NCBI GenBank assembly: GCA_016584495.1
Contig: WAID01000002.1
Location: 1,488,001-1,552,000, forward strand
Origin: Celoporthe dispersa
Lineage: Eukaryota > Ascomycota > Sordariomycetes > Diaporthales > Cryphonectriaceae
Direction: 5' to 3'
Length of the DNA: 64,000 nucleotides
This document shows positions 34,901-47,018 of the stretch, in pieces. A program made the translations under genes and the position numbers. The notes below the pieces were generated by a model. The model made no database searches, was not told the origin of the DNA, and saw nothing but the letters and a program-made list of their open reading frames with translations. Within the stretch, counting starts at the first letter, position 1, and every line of letters begins with the position of its first letter.

Positions 34901-36243
34901 CGTACTAAACTGGCTGACCGTTGCCAACGAGGGTGGGCACGTGATTATTACTTGGCCTGCAGTGCTGTTGATTTCATCTTCCCGTGTTTTCTTGATACCA
35001 ACCCATCCAGCCGCATTCTGGTTCTCCGAGGCCGCGCAAGCGAGGTCTTGAGAAGAGCGGGAGCACGGGTCAACTTGTTACTGTCGGAGAGTTCCCTGCA
35101 AGAAAGAATGATTGTGCTTCCACCCAAGGTGTGCCCTGAGGCTCCTCTCCTCCTCCCCGAAGCGCATCCAGTCGTGTCAGTCCGCTTATGCTGGTGTTGT
35201 ACAATACTACAGTGGTACTGGGACCATAGAACCCACCCCGAGGCGAGGAAGACCGTTGGATATGTGATATGACAAAAACGGACGAATTTCGCTCGGCGTC
35301 TGACTGCATGCATTAGGCCCACTCACAAAATGCTACGTTGTATGAGCCAGAGCACCCTATTGGTAGAAATATAAGCCAGTGACCAGCAGTCCACCAATCT
35401 GACGTGAAACGTAGGGAACACAGTACGATGTACCCCGTACACCATAAAATGGTCAAGGTCGTATTTCGACAGCGGTCTGATTCAGTCACACACGCAGGCG
35501 ACAGATCACGAAAGGTATCTTTCTTTTCTTTTTTGTTCCTTTCCTCCCCCGGTCCCGCCCCCCTCCTTCTGTAGTCCATACTATGTGAAAGGAGGAAGAC
35601 CCCGGTAAGTGGTCATCTGATTAAGCGGCATCCCGTCCACATAGGAGGAAGCGGGAATCCTTCGAGCACGGAGCCTGAGCCAGCGGGGCAATTGGACCAC
35701 CCGCAAGGGCCAGAGAAGTCGGATGTACAGGCAGAGCCAGGGCCGTGGGGGCTAAGAAATCCTTCCGTGCCCTTCCATCCTTTAGGGCCAAGTAGGAAGA
35801 GGTTGCAAGGTACTTATAGTCGAGGGGATGTGGCATCGCTTGGCGTTGGTTGTGCAGTCACCCAACATACTCTTTGCGACCAACACAAAACTTCCCGCAA
35901 CGGCCAAGTACTCGCAGCTCTTTGATTGACATCCTTTGTCCGAGTCCGTCCTCCTGCAGTCCTGTCCTGGCTGCCCCGCACCGATCTACCGTCAGAGCTC
36001 TTAAGCGCCTAGCCCGACGCGAGTCTCTATTCCTCTGAATCCTACCGGCCGAAGGCGGAAAGAGGGAGAAGAGGAAGAAAAAAAAAAGGGAAAAAAAAGA
36101 AGGAGAGGGAGAAAAAAAGACCGAGTTGCGGAGACTGGGAACATCGCCCCCGCCCCTCTGGGGTCCAGCGCCTCTCCTCGCTTGGGAACACAACTCCGAC
36201 CTCACAAGCCACACCACCCGGCAGGGATCCAGGACAGAGCACC
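31902..36243. other. Gene-poor, partly AT-rich spacer
   Basis: About 4.3 kb without a supported gene. A GAAT/GAAC tetranucleotide repeat lies at about 31980-32010. From about 32640 to 34900 the sequence is clearly AT-richer than the coding regions and fits decayed repeat DNA, possibly RIP-mutated, though no element ends are visible. The 300 bp before 36244 hold A-rich and GA-rich tracts of the acetyltransferase leader. Confidence 0.45.
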
Positions 36244-37086
36244 ATGGCAGCAGATATCCCGCAGGAGGTACAGCTGTCCTTCGACCAAGATGACTGGGAG
36301 AAGCTGGGCATCACCCCTTGGTTCTCCTACAAGGTTCGAGAGCCTCCCCGGCCACTGCCACCCATCTCTGCTCGGCCACCAATCCGGACAAAACGCCTCA
36401 TCATACGCCCGATCCTGCCGTCTGACCTCGAAGCATTCTACGAGCTCCGGCGGATCCCGGAGACACAGATGCACTCAACATCACGAGGCCGACCAGACCG
36501 GAGCCTGGACGAGACGCGCCAGAGCATCGCACGCCTCCAGGCGCCGTACGACGAGCGGCATTGGTACTTTGGGGCCTTCCTGGCATCTACCGGCGAGCTC
36601 ATAGGCGAGGGCGGCCTCCCAGACACAGAGCACCAGCCTGTCTCGGGGTGGACCAGGTGTGAGGTCCTGATCAAGCCGAAATACTGGAGACAGGGCTACG
36701 GGACCGAGTTCTTCAGGGCGGCGCTGGACTCGTGGTGGAATCTTCCCCGGGAGCTGAGGAGACACCAGCTGCTACCCTTCTGCATCGGGAACCAGGAGCC
36801 CGGCACGGTGGTCGCGGAGCGCCTCGAGCTGATCTGGGAGGCCAGCAACACTGCAGCCTGCAGTTTCTTCCCCAAAGCCCTCAGCCAGGCCCCAGTGTCA
36901 CACGACGGGTTCTTCACAAGTTTCGACTGGCGCGAGGGGCGTGAGGGTGACCTTGTCCGGTGGGCCGGAACAATGGTGGTGAACCCGCTACGGAGAGAAC
37001 CCGATCACGACTCGGACGAGGACTACGACTCGGAGGAGGATCTAGACTCGGAGGATCCCAGCTCTGAGGATTCTGACTCGGAATAG
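36244..37086 (+). CDS. GNAT-family N-acetyltransferase
   Basis: A single-exon gene of 280 aa. Seen: RTKRLIIRPILPSDLEAFYEL opening the GNAT fold near residue 49 (RimJ/RimL-type, Acetyltransf_3), LIGEGGLPD as the central strand, and the acetyl-CoA motif KYWRQGYGTEFFRAALD (R/Q-x-x-G-x-G/A form) near residue 150. The C-terminus is unusual: about 25 residues of almost only Asp, Glu and Ser (SDEDYDSEEDLDSEDPSS), beyond the catalytic fold. Known role: acetyl transfer from acetyl-CoA to an amine; the acceptor cannot be predicted. The acidic tail could mediate contact with basic partners (inference). The ATG sits in a good context (gcaccATGG) after a pyrimidine/purine-rich leader. Confidence 0.88.
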   Translation: MAADIPQEVQLSFDQDDWEKLGITPWFSYKVREPPRPLPPISARPPIRTKRLIIRPILPSDLEAFYELRRIPETQMHSTSRGRPDRSLDETRQSIARLQAPYDERHWYFGAFLASTGELIGEGGLPDTEHQPVSGWTRCEVLIKPKYWRQGYGTEFFRAALDSWWNLPRELRRHQLLPFCIGNQEPGTVVAERLELIWEASNTAACSFFPKALSQAPVSHDGFFTSFDWREGREGDLVRWAGTMVVNPLRREPDHDSDEDYDSEEDLDSEDPSSEDSDSE

Positions 37087-40000
37087 GCGGAAATTACAAG
37101 TGATTCTGTATTGGCATGTGTATATGTCTCTGACCGTGTTATATTACTGGTATTATTATTATTACTACTACTACTGCTACTACTACTTACTGCTACTACA
37201 TTTGGAACAACAAAGCGCTGGAGCGGCAGCATTTTGGGTCTTGGGGAGGGAGGGAGGTTGAACAAAGCTGCACTACTACAGTACCCGATGCATAAACTGC
37301 CGCGGCTCCCGAAAGAAAATATACCCTATTATGGCATATGACCTGGACCCCTGCTTTTTAAGTTACGAATTATAGGAACCAACGTGCATAGAAACACATA
37401 GGTAAGTTTTCTAGAACCCCACAATCATGTGCATTACTATCTGAATACGGAACTTCGGCTGGCCCGCCCCACATACCGTGAGAGAAAGAAAGGGCCCCCC
37501 GCCCCAAAAAAGGGGAGAGAGGGAGGGGGGGGGGGTGGGTTTGGTCGGAAGGAGGCTTGCTGTATACTTGGTTGTAAGCTCAAGTATGGATTTGTTGCAC
37601 TTGCAGCATGTTCCAAATGAGGTGTAGAGCTGGACACTTTACCAAACCCGATCCAGAACCCATGCCACAACTCTCGTCTGCTCGACACCTGCGGGCTGTA
37701 TCACAATATCACCTATCTCGCACCAATCCACTCAAAAATTATATAAACTTTGCAGATCATCAAACCAAAAGTGTGCAATTTGTCATGGCCGGCTAGAGGT
37801 TCAGTTTACCCTCCCGAAATCCCTTTCTCCCTCTCGCTCCATCTTCATGACACGGTGTCATTGCTACAGGTCTTTTTTTTCTTCCTCTTTTTTCTTTTTT
37901 TACGAACAAGCCTGAGGGCCCATTTTGCATTGCAGCAACAACTTGACACCTGGCGTTTCCTCAATTTGGTAGGCGCAGGAGTGTGAACGCAACCTCCGCG
38001 AACTTTGTGATGCGACACTTTCGCTGTGTGTGAAGGTTTTCCCTTGGCTGTCCTGCGCATGGCTTGTTCAACTGATCGCAAATTCCTTCCAACATGGGTC
38101 TCAGTGGTGGTGCACACACTTTCCCATCCAGTAGACCCACCCTGTAAAGCGACTTGTCACTATGAGTACTTACCCAGGGCGTCAGCCCTTCCTTCTCCTG
38201 CAGGAAGCATGAACAGGGGGCCACTTGCTCCTGTGCTCGGGAAGAACCAAGACAGTCCAACCAGAATCCAGGACCGAGGTATGTACTGGGGTGGTCTCGC
38301 AAAAGGCCACATTATTGCGGAACGCGACTTGGTAGCCCGTCAACCTTGTGTCGGCAAATCAGAGACAGAGCCGGCCCAGCGGGTTTGTTTGGGGTGATTT
38401 GTCGTATGATGCATATGTCAGCAGCACGTCGCTGGGCAGGTCATTATCCAGGGCGTGATCCACAGGCTCCTCTGGCATGAGTCGTTTCCAGAGCCCGCAG
38501 GGAAACTCAACACTCGTACGGATGTCGCCACGACCGCGCATACTTGTCGGCCATGTCTGACCCGATAACAGGGACTGTGTGCCTTGAAGCACAGCTTTAA
38601 GCGAGCGCATAGCCTAACTCTCTGACCGCACCTCGCTCGCTGTCTGGAAGCTGATCCCAATTTTCGCTACCCCCAGAGGTCCAAACTTTCTCGATGCTGC
38701 GAAGACTCTCGACGCCGGCACGGAGAGAGAGGGACTCTGCACAATTGAGATTGGGCGGTGTGATGCAATGGTTTAAGTTAAGTTTGATCCGAGGCACCGT
38801 GCGAACGGCTTTATGACACTCACATGGAGTCATGGTGTAGTAGTTATACGCTGATGTACAGGCTGTTCATGTTCTCAATGCCCGGTCTGGAAGTGCTGCT
38901 TAGACCCTTGCAGATGCTGTGCTTATATTTTGTGTAGTGGTAGGGCCACAACTGATGTGGTTGTCAGCTGGAATATCTAGATGCCGATCTTCGGCTGCAA
39001 GCCTATCAGTCAACATATACTTGAGCAGCGATTTGCTGAATTGCCTCCATGAGGTTGAAGTTGGTTTTTAAATAAAACCAGAGCCATCATTATGAACTGT
39101 TCCCTCCCTCTCTGGACGAGCACGTACACCAATCTTGTGCACTTTGGTAATGAGTACATAGAATGTCGACGAGAGTGGGGACGTGTCTAGACTCCTGGTC
39201 GGCTCTTCTCTCTTCCTGTCAGCTTTTTGGGATTGGTTATAGTCGAGTTTCACTTGAATGAGGACAACTTGATGTACACGCCCATCTAGTTGCATGACCA
39301 TACTTCCCTATCTGCTGATATTATTATCTTGTTTGCGTGGGGAAGGAAAGGTCACCTCGCTACGAGAAGTGGCAGGTTGGAAGACCTGGGCAATTATTTT
39401 TCCCAGGCAAGCCAGAGCTCATTCACACGACGACCAGCAGGCCCTTCTCCATGGCCCTGAGATTTCAAGGATAGCTTTGCCCGTAGTTACATTACAGACT
39501 ATCCGGGGACAAGAAATATCTATCTGGTGGCTCCAGAGGGTGAACAGAGCCGCGATCCTGGGCCACAGGTGGGTCATGTCCGAACGTGGAGGTTAGGATC
39601 CCTAGAAGACGTATAATACGTCTGTAGCTATCCCACGAGGCTGGAGGTGTCGAGCCTGTGAACTTGTTGCAGCCTGTGGATGAGAACAGAACTCAAGCTC
39701 TTCCTCCACCTCGAACCACGGCTCGACGAAGCAACGGCCTCCGGTATGGGGGAACAGGGAAGCATCGTATGCCTCCCGAGACTCGATCTATTGGAAAATA
39801 CGGAGACCGGCGACGACTTTGGAAGGTGGATCCGGACCGGATCAAGATCGACAATCACGGCATGGGGATATCCTGCCGAGGGTTCAAAAGGATGTGTGGG
39901 TCTCACGACTGGCCGCTGCTGTGGTGGAGCGAGAGGGCTGCGCGTGTGGAGCCTCGCAAAGAAGACCAGATACGAACGGGAGTGCTCCCTCGAGAGTGGA

Positions 40001-40995
40001 AGCGAGGAGCCCTCTCACCCGCCCGGGCAGGACTCGATCTGTGCGCAGCTCTAGGTTTGAAAAGGGGAGGGGGGACCAATGGCTGCGTGGGCATTTTCTG
40101 GCCAGCACACAAGGGATGTGAATGAGGAAGGTGTATGTTTCTGAAGGGCACAGGAGAAAGGAAGAGACGAAGAGACGCTGCATTGGTAAGAAGGAAAAAT
40201 GAAAGAAAAAAAAAGAAAATAAAAAGAAAGAAGGAAGAGGGTGGTCGAGGAGGGTGCCTTCCCAGGTTAAGTACTATGGCCATCGATAGACCAGTCTAGA
40301 CTATACTGTACCTGGGGTAGTCTCGACCGGGTGGAGAGCAGCTTCCCTGGGCCTTTTTTTTTCTCTTTCTTTTTGCCGCGATCCCCATTCCGGCTCCTTC
40401 CCCTCACCAATAGCGCCATAGGCTTATTTCCCCTATTATTTCCAGACCCAACACCTCTTTCCCCCCCTTTACCAAAACGCCCCCCCTCTGGCTTCCCCCG
40501 TCTGGTTGTCCTTTACCTGCCTCGCCTCCCACGTACGCCCAAGCGGATGGTTCACTTCTTTCTCCTTGTCCAACCTTATTCCCAGCCCAAAGCCGAGCCC
40601 TCTCCCTCGCGCTCTCTCTCTCTCTCTCCCTCTCCTCTTTTTTAAGTCAGTATCATTGGCGACTCACAGCCAAGGAAATTGGAATTACCTTTTTGTTCGC
40701 TTCGACCCGAACCGAGGCGGCCCTGACACAGCCGAGGGGGAAGGGAAAAAAAAAAAGAAAAAAAGAGAGAGCGCGTCTGTCCGCCAACCCAACGACCCAA
40801 ACCTTCTTATTCCCGGACAGCCGTGCTACCCATCTGGGTCACGGTCCAGGAGCCTGGCCTCTCTGGGGGAGGCTCGTGCTACTCGAGGGGAGGAGAGTGA
40901 ACCCCTGATTCATGCTCATGTTTGACCGATCGTCAGTCTCACCGGGAATCAGCCGGTGATAAGAAAAAGAAGAAAAAAAAAAGGTGTCCAGGCCG
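37087..40995. other. Gene-free spacer upstream of the Zn2Cys6 regulator
   Basis: About 3.9 kb. A TAC/TAT trinucleotide-rich tract lies at about 37142-37200 just after the acetyltransferase stop. An open frame at 39680-40054 plus is the best of several but has no family signature. The stretch 40350-40980 is C/T- then A-rich and looks like the leader of the downstream regulator. No gene is supported. Confidence 0.4.
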
Positions 40996-41590
40996 ATGGA
41001 TCACTCTCAGCCCCGAGGGGAACCCTCGAAACCGAGATATAACCCTATGCCCATCGGGGGCCCAGATCGACCACCCATTACCCAGTCGCCGCCCAGCCCA
41101 GGTACCATCTATGCCTCGACGCCGGGACGCCAGGATAGCTACTATGACCACGGCGAGAGGCGCTCTGTGGACCCATCCCTAAACCACAACAACCACAACC
41201 ACAACCACAGCCACAGCAGCCCGACCACCACCAGGGGGAGGAGGACCGGCGCTGTCCAGCTGGAGACGAGATCCTGACTACCCACCCGAGCCACCAAGTG
41301 CGACGGCCACGGACTACACAGACCACAACTCTACGACGACGACGACGACGACGACGACTACAAATACTGCTCTCGCGGCTTATCCCGAGTCGAGAGGCTA
41401 TGCCTTCAACGGTGAGGCTGTGGACGGTGACGGGGAGCCGCACAAGAAGAGGCAGAAGCGCAACAAGCCGACCCTGTCTTGCTTTGAGTGTGTGGAGAGG
41501 AAGACCAAGGTAGGCTTTACTCATCCGGCCTCCCTTGGTTGTTGTTGTTGTTGTTGTTGTTGTGTTGGTCATACCACCAGTTGGTCTTGA

Positions 41591-41630
<40 letters not shown>

Positions 41631-43830
41631 TACACATTTTCGCTCTCTCCCCCTCTCTACTTCTTTCCTCCTTCTTGTCTCCTGTTGTTTCAGCTGAACT
41701 GAAGAGCGATGCGACGACCTCCCCTGCCTCCCTTCGTCTCTTCATCATCACGCCCCTCCTTCACCTGATCTTTATGGTAGAGCAAGAAAGAAGAAGAAGA
41801 AGAAGAGGAAGAGAGAAAGAAAGAAAGAAAAAAGAAAGAAAGAGAAAAAGAGAAAAAGAAGGTGGTGATGATGGTGAGGAACGACGAGAAATAGTGACGA
41901 CAACAACGGTGTCGACCCTCACCACCGTTCGTTCTGCCACGCACCAGCGCTCACGACCATGGCGCGGTGGCCTGTGTCATGCATCTTCTCTCTCTCTCTC
42001 TCCCCCCTGCACACAGCTGACACCTTTCACAGTGCGATCGGGGTCGGCCCAACTGTCTCGCATGTATCAAGAGACAGACCGAGTGTCGGTATGCCCAGGT
42101 GGCTAACCTCCTGGAAGAGACATCTCGGGCCTCCGCCAGCGGCAGGCGGACGACCAAGCCGCCCAAGAAGAAGCCTGGGCCGTTGATGAACCCGAGGTCA
42201 GCCATCCCTAACATCGCAGACCGCGGTGTGTTCTCCACCAACAACTACCTCAGCAGGGCCGCGGTCGCCCTCTCGACGGGCCTCCTGTCCAACATCCCCT
42301 ACTCGCTGGCCACAGGCTCCAACATCTTCGGCATCGGGGCCGGCCACCCCTTCACCAACATCTGGACGCGCAACTGGGGCCTCGACGAGGTCATCGTCAT
42401 GATGCCCAACAAGGTCCAGTGCGACATCCTCCTGACGCGCTACTTTGAGTGCGTCGACCCCGTCTACCCCATGCTGCACCGCCAGGCGTTCCTCGACGAG
42501 TATGACCACTTCTGGGCCCTCTCCGTCGAGGAGCGGTGCCAGTCGGACCCGGCCTTTGTGGCCCTCATGTTCGTCATGTACGGCCTCGGCACCCAGTTCC
42601 AGCGCATCCCCAACAGCAACGAGCAGTCCAAGGCCAACACCGCCGAGATGTACGCCTCGGCGGCCAACCAGGCCCTCCGCGCCGCCTCGTACCTGTCGTG
42701 CGCCTCCATCCGCTCGATCCAGGCCATGGTGCTGATGGTCTACTTCCTCATCAACGACAACCACGCCAGCGACGGCTGGGCCTTTGCCGGCATCCTCATG
42801 CGCCAGTCGTACGCCATGGGCCTGCACCGCGACCCCAACATCGTCAAACCCGAGGCCACCGCCTTCGAGAAGAACGAGCGCCGCAAGCTGTGGCAGGCCG
42901 TGCTCCTGCAGGACACCTTCATGACCGTCCTGCTGTCCCTGCCCCCAACGCCACCCACACCGACGTCAACGTCGACGACCTCTACGACGAGCCCGCCGAG
43001 GCCTACACCTCCCACAACGGCACCAGCCACACCACCACCGACTCCGCCTACATCCGCGGCAGCTGGACCCTCGCCAACCTCGTCCAGGAGTCCATCTGCA
43101 GCCCCCGCTGCCTCGACATGCCCATCTGCGCCACCCCGCGCCACAAGACCAAGCTCGTCGCCGACTTCCGCGCCGTCTACCGCTCGTTCCCGGACGTCTT
43201 CCGCTCCTGGGACGCCGAAAGCCTCACCTCCCTCGCCGCCCAGGACAGCCGCGCCGTCCGCCAGACCCTGTTCCTCACCAGCAACTACTTCCACAACCTC
43301 ATGCTCGTCCACGCCAGCGAGAGCACCGAGGTCCCCGTCAACGTCCGCGGCACCCTCGAGGCCGCCCACGAGGCCATGAACGCCTTCTTCATGCTCTTTG
43401 GCCTCTTCGAGCAGGAGGCCCGCACCTGGTGGGTCTTTAGCCACCGCGCCTTCCTCGAGGCCCTGTGCATCGGCAGCGTCCTGCGCGAGACGGCAAAGGA
43501 GCCGGGTGGGGACGAGACGGTCGGGAAAGACCAGCTCTTTGTCAGGGGGGAAGGGCGACATTAGTAAGTTTTATACACACACACACACACACACACATAC
43601 ACGCCGGCAGCTATTATCACCATCTTCTTCTTCATCTTCACACTCACCCCCAGCAAGACTTTGGCTGACTGTGGTGCCCTCTCCCCCTCCCCCTCACCGG
43701 GACGGGGCCCCTAAAAAACAACCCATAAAAAACAGATCGCATGGTGCAAATCATGAACCGCATGGCCGAGGGCGAAGACGGCTCCGACGTGGCGAGGACG
43801 AGGGCTCAGGTGCTGAGCGAGTTCCTATGA
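40996..43830 (+). CDS. Zn2Cys6 fungal transcription factor (three frame breaks)
   Basis: Exons: 40996-41509, 42033-43563, 43736-43830; about 712 aa after allowing for shifts. The zinc cluster CFEC-x6-C-x6-C-LA-C-x6-C (C-x2-C-x6-C-x6-C-x2-C-x6-C) is split by intron 1 right after VERKTK, and KKRQKRNKP precedes it. Before it lie a disordered N-terminus with an Asn/His repeat and a Thr tract from (ACG)n. After it comes a fungal-specific transcription factor middle homology region (ILLTRYFECVDPVYPMLHR, RQSYAMGLHRDPNIV). Known role: binds CGG-type DNA sites; target genes unknown. Single-base breaks lie at G5 41234-41238 (one G too many), C5 42942-42946 (one C too few; gives SLPPNATHTDVNVDD) and G6 43545-43550 (one too many; gives FVRGKGDIN joining RMVQIMNRMAEGED). 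With these, all splice phases agree. Confidence 0.9.
41333..41358 (+). repeat. (ACG)n trinucleotide repeat, codes for Thr tract
   Basis: About eight ACG units within exon 1 of the Zn2Cys6 gene, in the frame giving a run of threonines before NTALAAYPES. Confidence 0.8.
41510..42032 (+). other. 523-nt repeat-rich intron splitting the zinc cluster
   Basis: Starts GTAGGC and ends TTTCACAG. It contains (TTG)n at about 41537-41562, (TC)n at about 41593-41620, (CA)n at about 41620-41637, and a long GAA/GAAA tract at about 41781-41870. It is far longer than the other introns of the window (about 44-180 nt). Confidence 0.8.
43574..43597 (+). repeat. (AC)n microsatellite in intron 2 of the Zn2Cys6 gene
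   Basis: About twelve AC units just after the donor at 43564; the intron ends at 43735. Confidence 0.8.
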
Positions 43831-45094
43831 TTGGCCCCTTCTCTTTGCTATCATTAGCATGGAATATTATATATATATACACCTTCTCATCAAGTTCACA
43901 AGGACGGTAGTAGGCAAGCCGGGTCTGCTCAGTCGGTGGGGCCGGCCGGTGGTGGCTCGTCACAGTATCTGTGCCTTGTGTCGGCTGCAGTGCATCTCTG
44001 CTTGGATGCCTCTTGTGCAATGGGGATTACGGCTTTCACTCTTATAACAGCAACCAGCGATGACGAAACTAAACAACAGAATCTCTATGGAGTGAGAAAT
44101 TGAGATTTGTACAGCCCTGGACTAGGTATCTACCTGTGACGACTAACTTGGACCCCAGGTCTTGCTTCATACCACCACTCCCGCCCCCCGGCCCCCCTCT
44201 TTTTTTTTTCTCTTTGTGATCAACCTCCGTCGCATAGATAGAGATGTGCTGTTTACTGCCGTCTATCGCCTTTATGGGCCAGTCCAGGATCCATCTCCCA
44301 TAATGTCTGTCGCAGAACACCCTCACGAGCCTGACGTAGACGTAACCCCCCCCCCCGGCCCTAATCCTATGTCTCTAGGTGTGGCATCAGGCCCCAAAGT
44401 AATGGATAGAGTCTTGAGTAGCAGACAGTGCTGATGAAACGTTTCCCACGCCGCCCCATGAAGCCTGGTCCCTTATGGTAATATCGTGCTTGGAGAACAG
44501 CGAGCAGTATCTGCCCTAGACGTGCCATGGTGCTGAAAAGAAATAAGAAAAATAAAAAATAAAAAGTCGAGAAAACGCGACAGCTTGCTCGCTCGCTCGC
44601 TCGCTCTCTAATTTTGTCCCGATCACGGAACGGTGCCTGCTGGGATTCTGCAAACAAATTTTTTCCCCGCGTGTCCCTCTGACCCGTACAAGTAATCGGT
44701 GCAGCCGTGGGGTGCCAGATGTGTCCATCTCTTCAGAGAGAGAAGAGAAAAAGGGATGCTAGGCCAGAGTGCTCGCCCATACAGGTCGGCGACCTGAAGT
44801 TACTCAATGTCGAGGCAGCTGCACAACGTACCGGTCCTGCTCCAGGACCAAGACCCCAGGTTCTGGCTCGTACCCTTGTTCCACCAGGACCACCACCTGG
44901 GATCCTGGTGGATATGAGCTTGACCTCAGGACAGACGCGATAAGCTCATCGTATGCTTGGGTTTCTCTTCGTAGTGCACGCCGCCAGAACCTAGACGTCG
45001 TAGCCGTAGGTCGCGAAAAGGAGGATCGTGCCGCGAGGGACGAGATCACTGGTCTCAGCGCCTCTCGAAGTGTTCGGAGGGGAGCTGGCTGCCT
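43831..45094. other. Convergent spacer between Zn2Cys6 gene and RING gene
   Basis: About 1.3 kb with both 3' UTRs. It contains a TA repeat (about 43867-43878), a C-run (about 44346-44357) and a (GCTC)n repeat at about 44587-44606. No gene is supported. Confidence 0.45.
44587..44606 (+). repeat. (GCTC)n tetranucleotide repeat
   Basis: About five GCTC units in the convergent spacer. Confidence 0.7.
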
Positions 45095-46811
45095 CTAGGA
45101 CCGCCTCCGACTCTGACCACTGTTGTGACTGCTCCCGCCACCACTGAACCGATCCCGGAACCAGCTTATGGGGTTGGACGAGCCGCTGCCGCCTCCTCCT
45201 CCTCCTCCTCCTCCACCACCTCCTCCTCCATGGTGTCCACCCTCCTCGTGTCCGCCTCCCGAGCTGTGCCTGCCCCGATCGCCCCGCTGATAAAGGTGGC
45301 CCGACGAGTTCGTCCGGCTGGCACGAGCACGGATAGGGGACCTATCCCTAGCAGACGATGCACCCGGCGGTGGGCTCGTGGGGGACCAGGAATCCCGCCT
45401 GAGCAGGGTAGAGAAGGCAGAGGGGTCTGCGTCAGGCCGTCCGGACCTCGAGGGGTCAGCGACGTCTCGGATAGAATTCAGCCGTCGTTCGCGGTCCTCG
45501 GCGCTCCGCTGTGTTCGCGAGGGGGATGAGCTGCTACCGCCACCGCCGCCCGCCGCCCTGTGACCCCAGAGACCATCAGAGCCCCAGCTGTTGAGGACGA
45601 CGGGGTCGTTGCTCTGCCGCTGACGGCCGAAGCTGCCGCGCCCTGTCCTGGGGCCCCAGGGCGCCGGCGGTTGGGCCCCACCGACAACGTGAAATCTGGG
45701 ACGATCAGGAAGGTTCTCGAGCGCGCTTCGTCGCTGGCCAAAGGGCCCATCGGCGTGGGCATCTCGCGTCTCGATCGGGGCTCGGCATATAGGACAGGTG
45801 TTGTGCTCGTTCAGCCACAGCACCACACACTCGTCGTGAAACCAGTGCTTACAGGGCAACACGGTCACCTCTTCTCCGATGTTCATCTCGTCTATGCATA
45901 TGGTGCACTCCGCCTTGCCGCTGTCGCCCATCATCACCTCGTCCAGCTTCTTCTTCTCCAGCCTGCTGATGGCTGCCTCACTCGCGGGTGGCGCCGCGTT
46001 CGACTGAGGGTTGTTCTCCATCAGCTGCGTGATGATCCGGTCCAGAGCCTCCTGGGAGTAGACGGCATCACCATGGACGGCATCCTGCGCGCCCATGGCC
46101 ATGCCAGGGCCGCCCAGCAGGAGGGAGAACAGGCCGTGCATGCCGCCCTCGAGGCCCGGATGGCCGACGTTGGGGGCAAGGATGCCACCGCCGTGCATGG
46201 CATGACCAAAGATCCTACAAGGCTAGTCAGCATAATAGCCCACCCGGGTAGACATGATCCCCGGGGACGCCGGGTATCGCCAGGGTGAAGGAACAGGCGC
46301 GAGGGCTGCAGGTATTCATACATGTCAAAGTTGTCATCGAGATCAGGGTCGGGGCCCCGCACCCCGCGGCCCCCAGAGCTGGTCGTGATGGAGAAGGTCG
46401 CACGTCCTCCTGGCGTGGTGTAGGTTCTTGTCTGGGTACCGCCACCCGCTCCGCTAAAGAGGGCCTCGCGATCGGCTCGGAGGCCGGGGTCCATCGTGTC
46501 CAGGGGCCCCATGAGCATGTTTAGGGTCTCTGAGAAACGTGTGAATATCTCCTGCCTGCTGCTGGGATCGGCCGGGTCACGTCCGCCCTGGCCGCCGAGG
46601 TTGCTGTTTGGGGGCCGGAGCAGAGGGTTGGAAGGAAACGCTTCGTCGATGGCCTGCTCATCTGGGTCTGGAAAGGAGCCAGGCGATGGCAGCTGACGAG
46701 GACGGGGGTCAGTCTCTGGGGAGACCTGTAGGTTGTATGTCAGCCTAGGTTCTACTGTGGCGCCATGCGGGCTAGTTGTCTGGTCTGTACCTGGGAGAGA
46801 TAGAGGAGGAG

Positions 46812-46849
<38 letters not shown>

Positions 46850-47018
46850 GGGGGGAGGCTGGACTTACGATCTCACAGGCGTCACTCTGGCACTCGGGGC
46901 AGCGTAGACCATGCTCGTCTTCATACCACTCGCTGAAGCAGCGATGGCAATAGACAACCTCTCTGCCGTTGACGAATTCAAGATGGCCATCATGGCCAGG
47001 ATTCACAGGGAGGGACAT
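45095..47018 (-). CDS. RING-H2 E3 ubiquitin ligase, RNF115/126-like
   Basis: Exons on the minus strand: 47018-46869, 46725-46322, 46214-45095; 557 aa, all phases consistent. The N-terminus has YCHRCFSEWYEDEHGLRCPEC, a Cys4 zinc-ribbon like that of RNF115/RNF126. Near residues 285-326 lies a RING-H2 finger: CTICIDEMNIGEE, LPCKHWFHDECVVLWL and NTCPICR, with all eight zinc ligands present. The C-terminal half is Ser/Arg/Gly-rich, with a run of about 14 Gly coded by a (GGA)n repeat, and ends SGQSRRRS. Known role: transfers ubiquitin from an E2 to substrates; RNF126-like ligases serve cytosolic protein quality control. Substrates here are unknown. The start was placed at MSLPVNPGHDG because the ribbon follows; the frame is open further upstream. 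Intron 1 contains a GAA/GGA-rich microsatellite. Confidence 0.9.
46801..46851 (+). repeat. (GAA/GGA)n-rich tract in intron 1 of the RING gene
   Basis: A purine trinucleotide tract inside the intron at 46726-46868; on the coding strand it is a polypyrimidine tract. Confidence 0.7.

Noticed and set aside
39680..40054. 124-aa plus-strand frame (MRTELKLFLHLEPRLDE start)
   Set aside because: The start looks protein-like but the rest is Cys/Gly/Arg-rich and a competing frame overlaps; not enough support.
41593..41637. Possible CRISPR-like or tandem repeat array near 41.6 kb
   Set aside because: Plain dinucleotide and trinucleotide microsatellites in a eukaryotic intron; no spacer-repeat structure.
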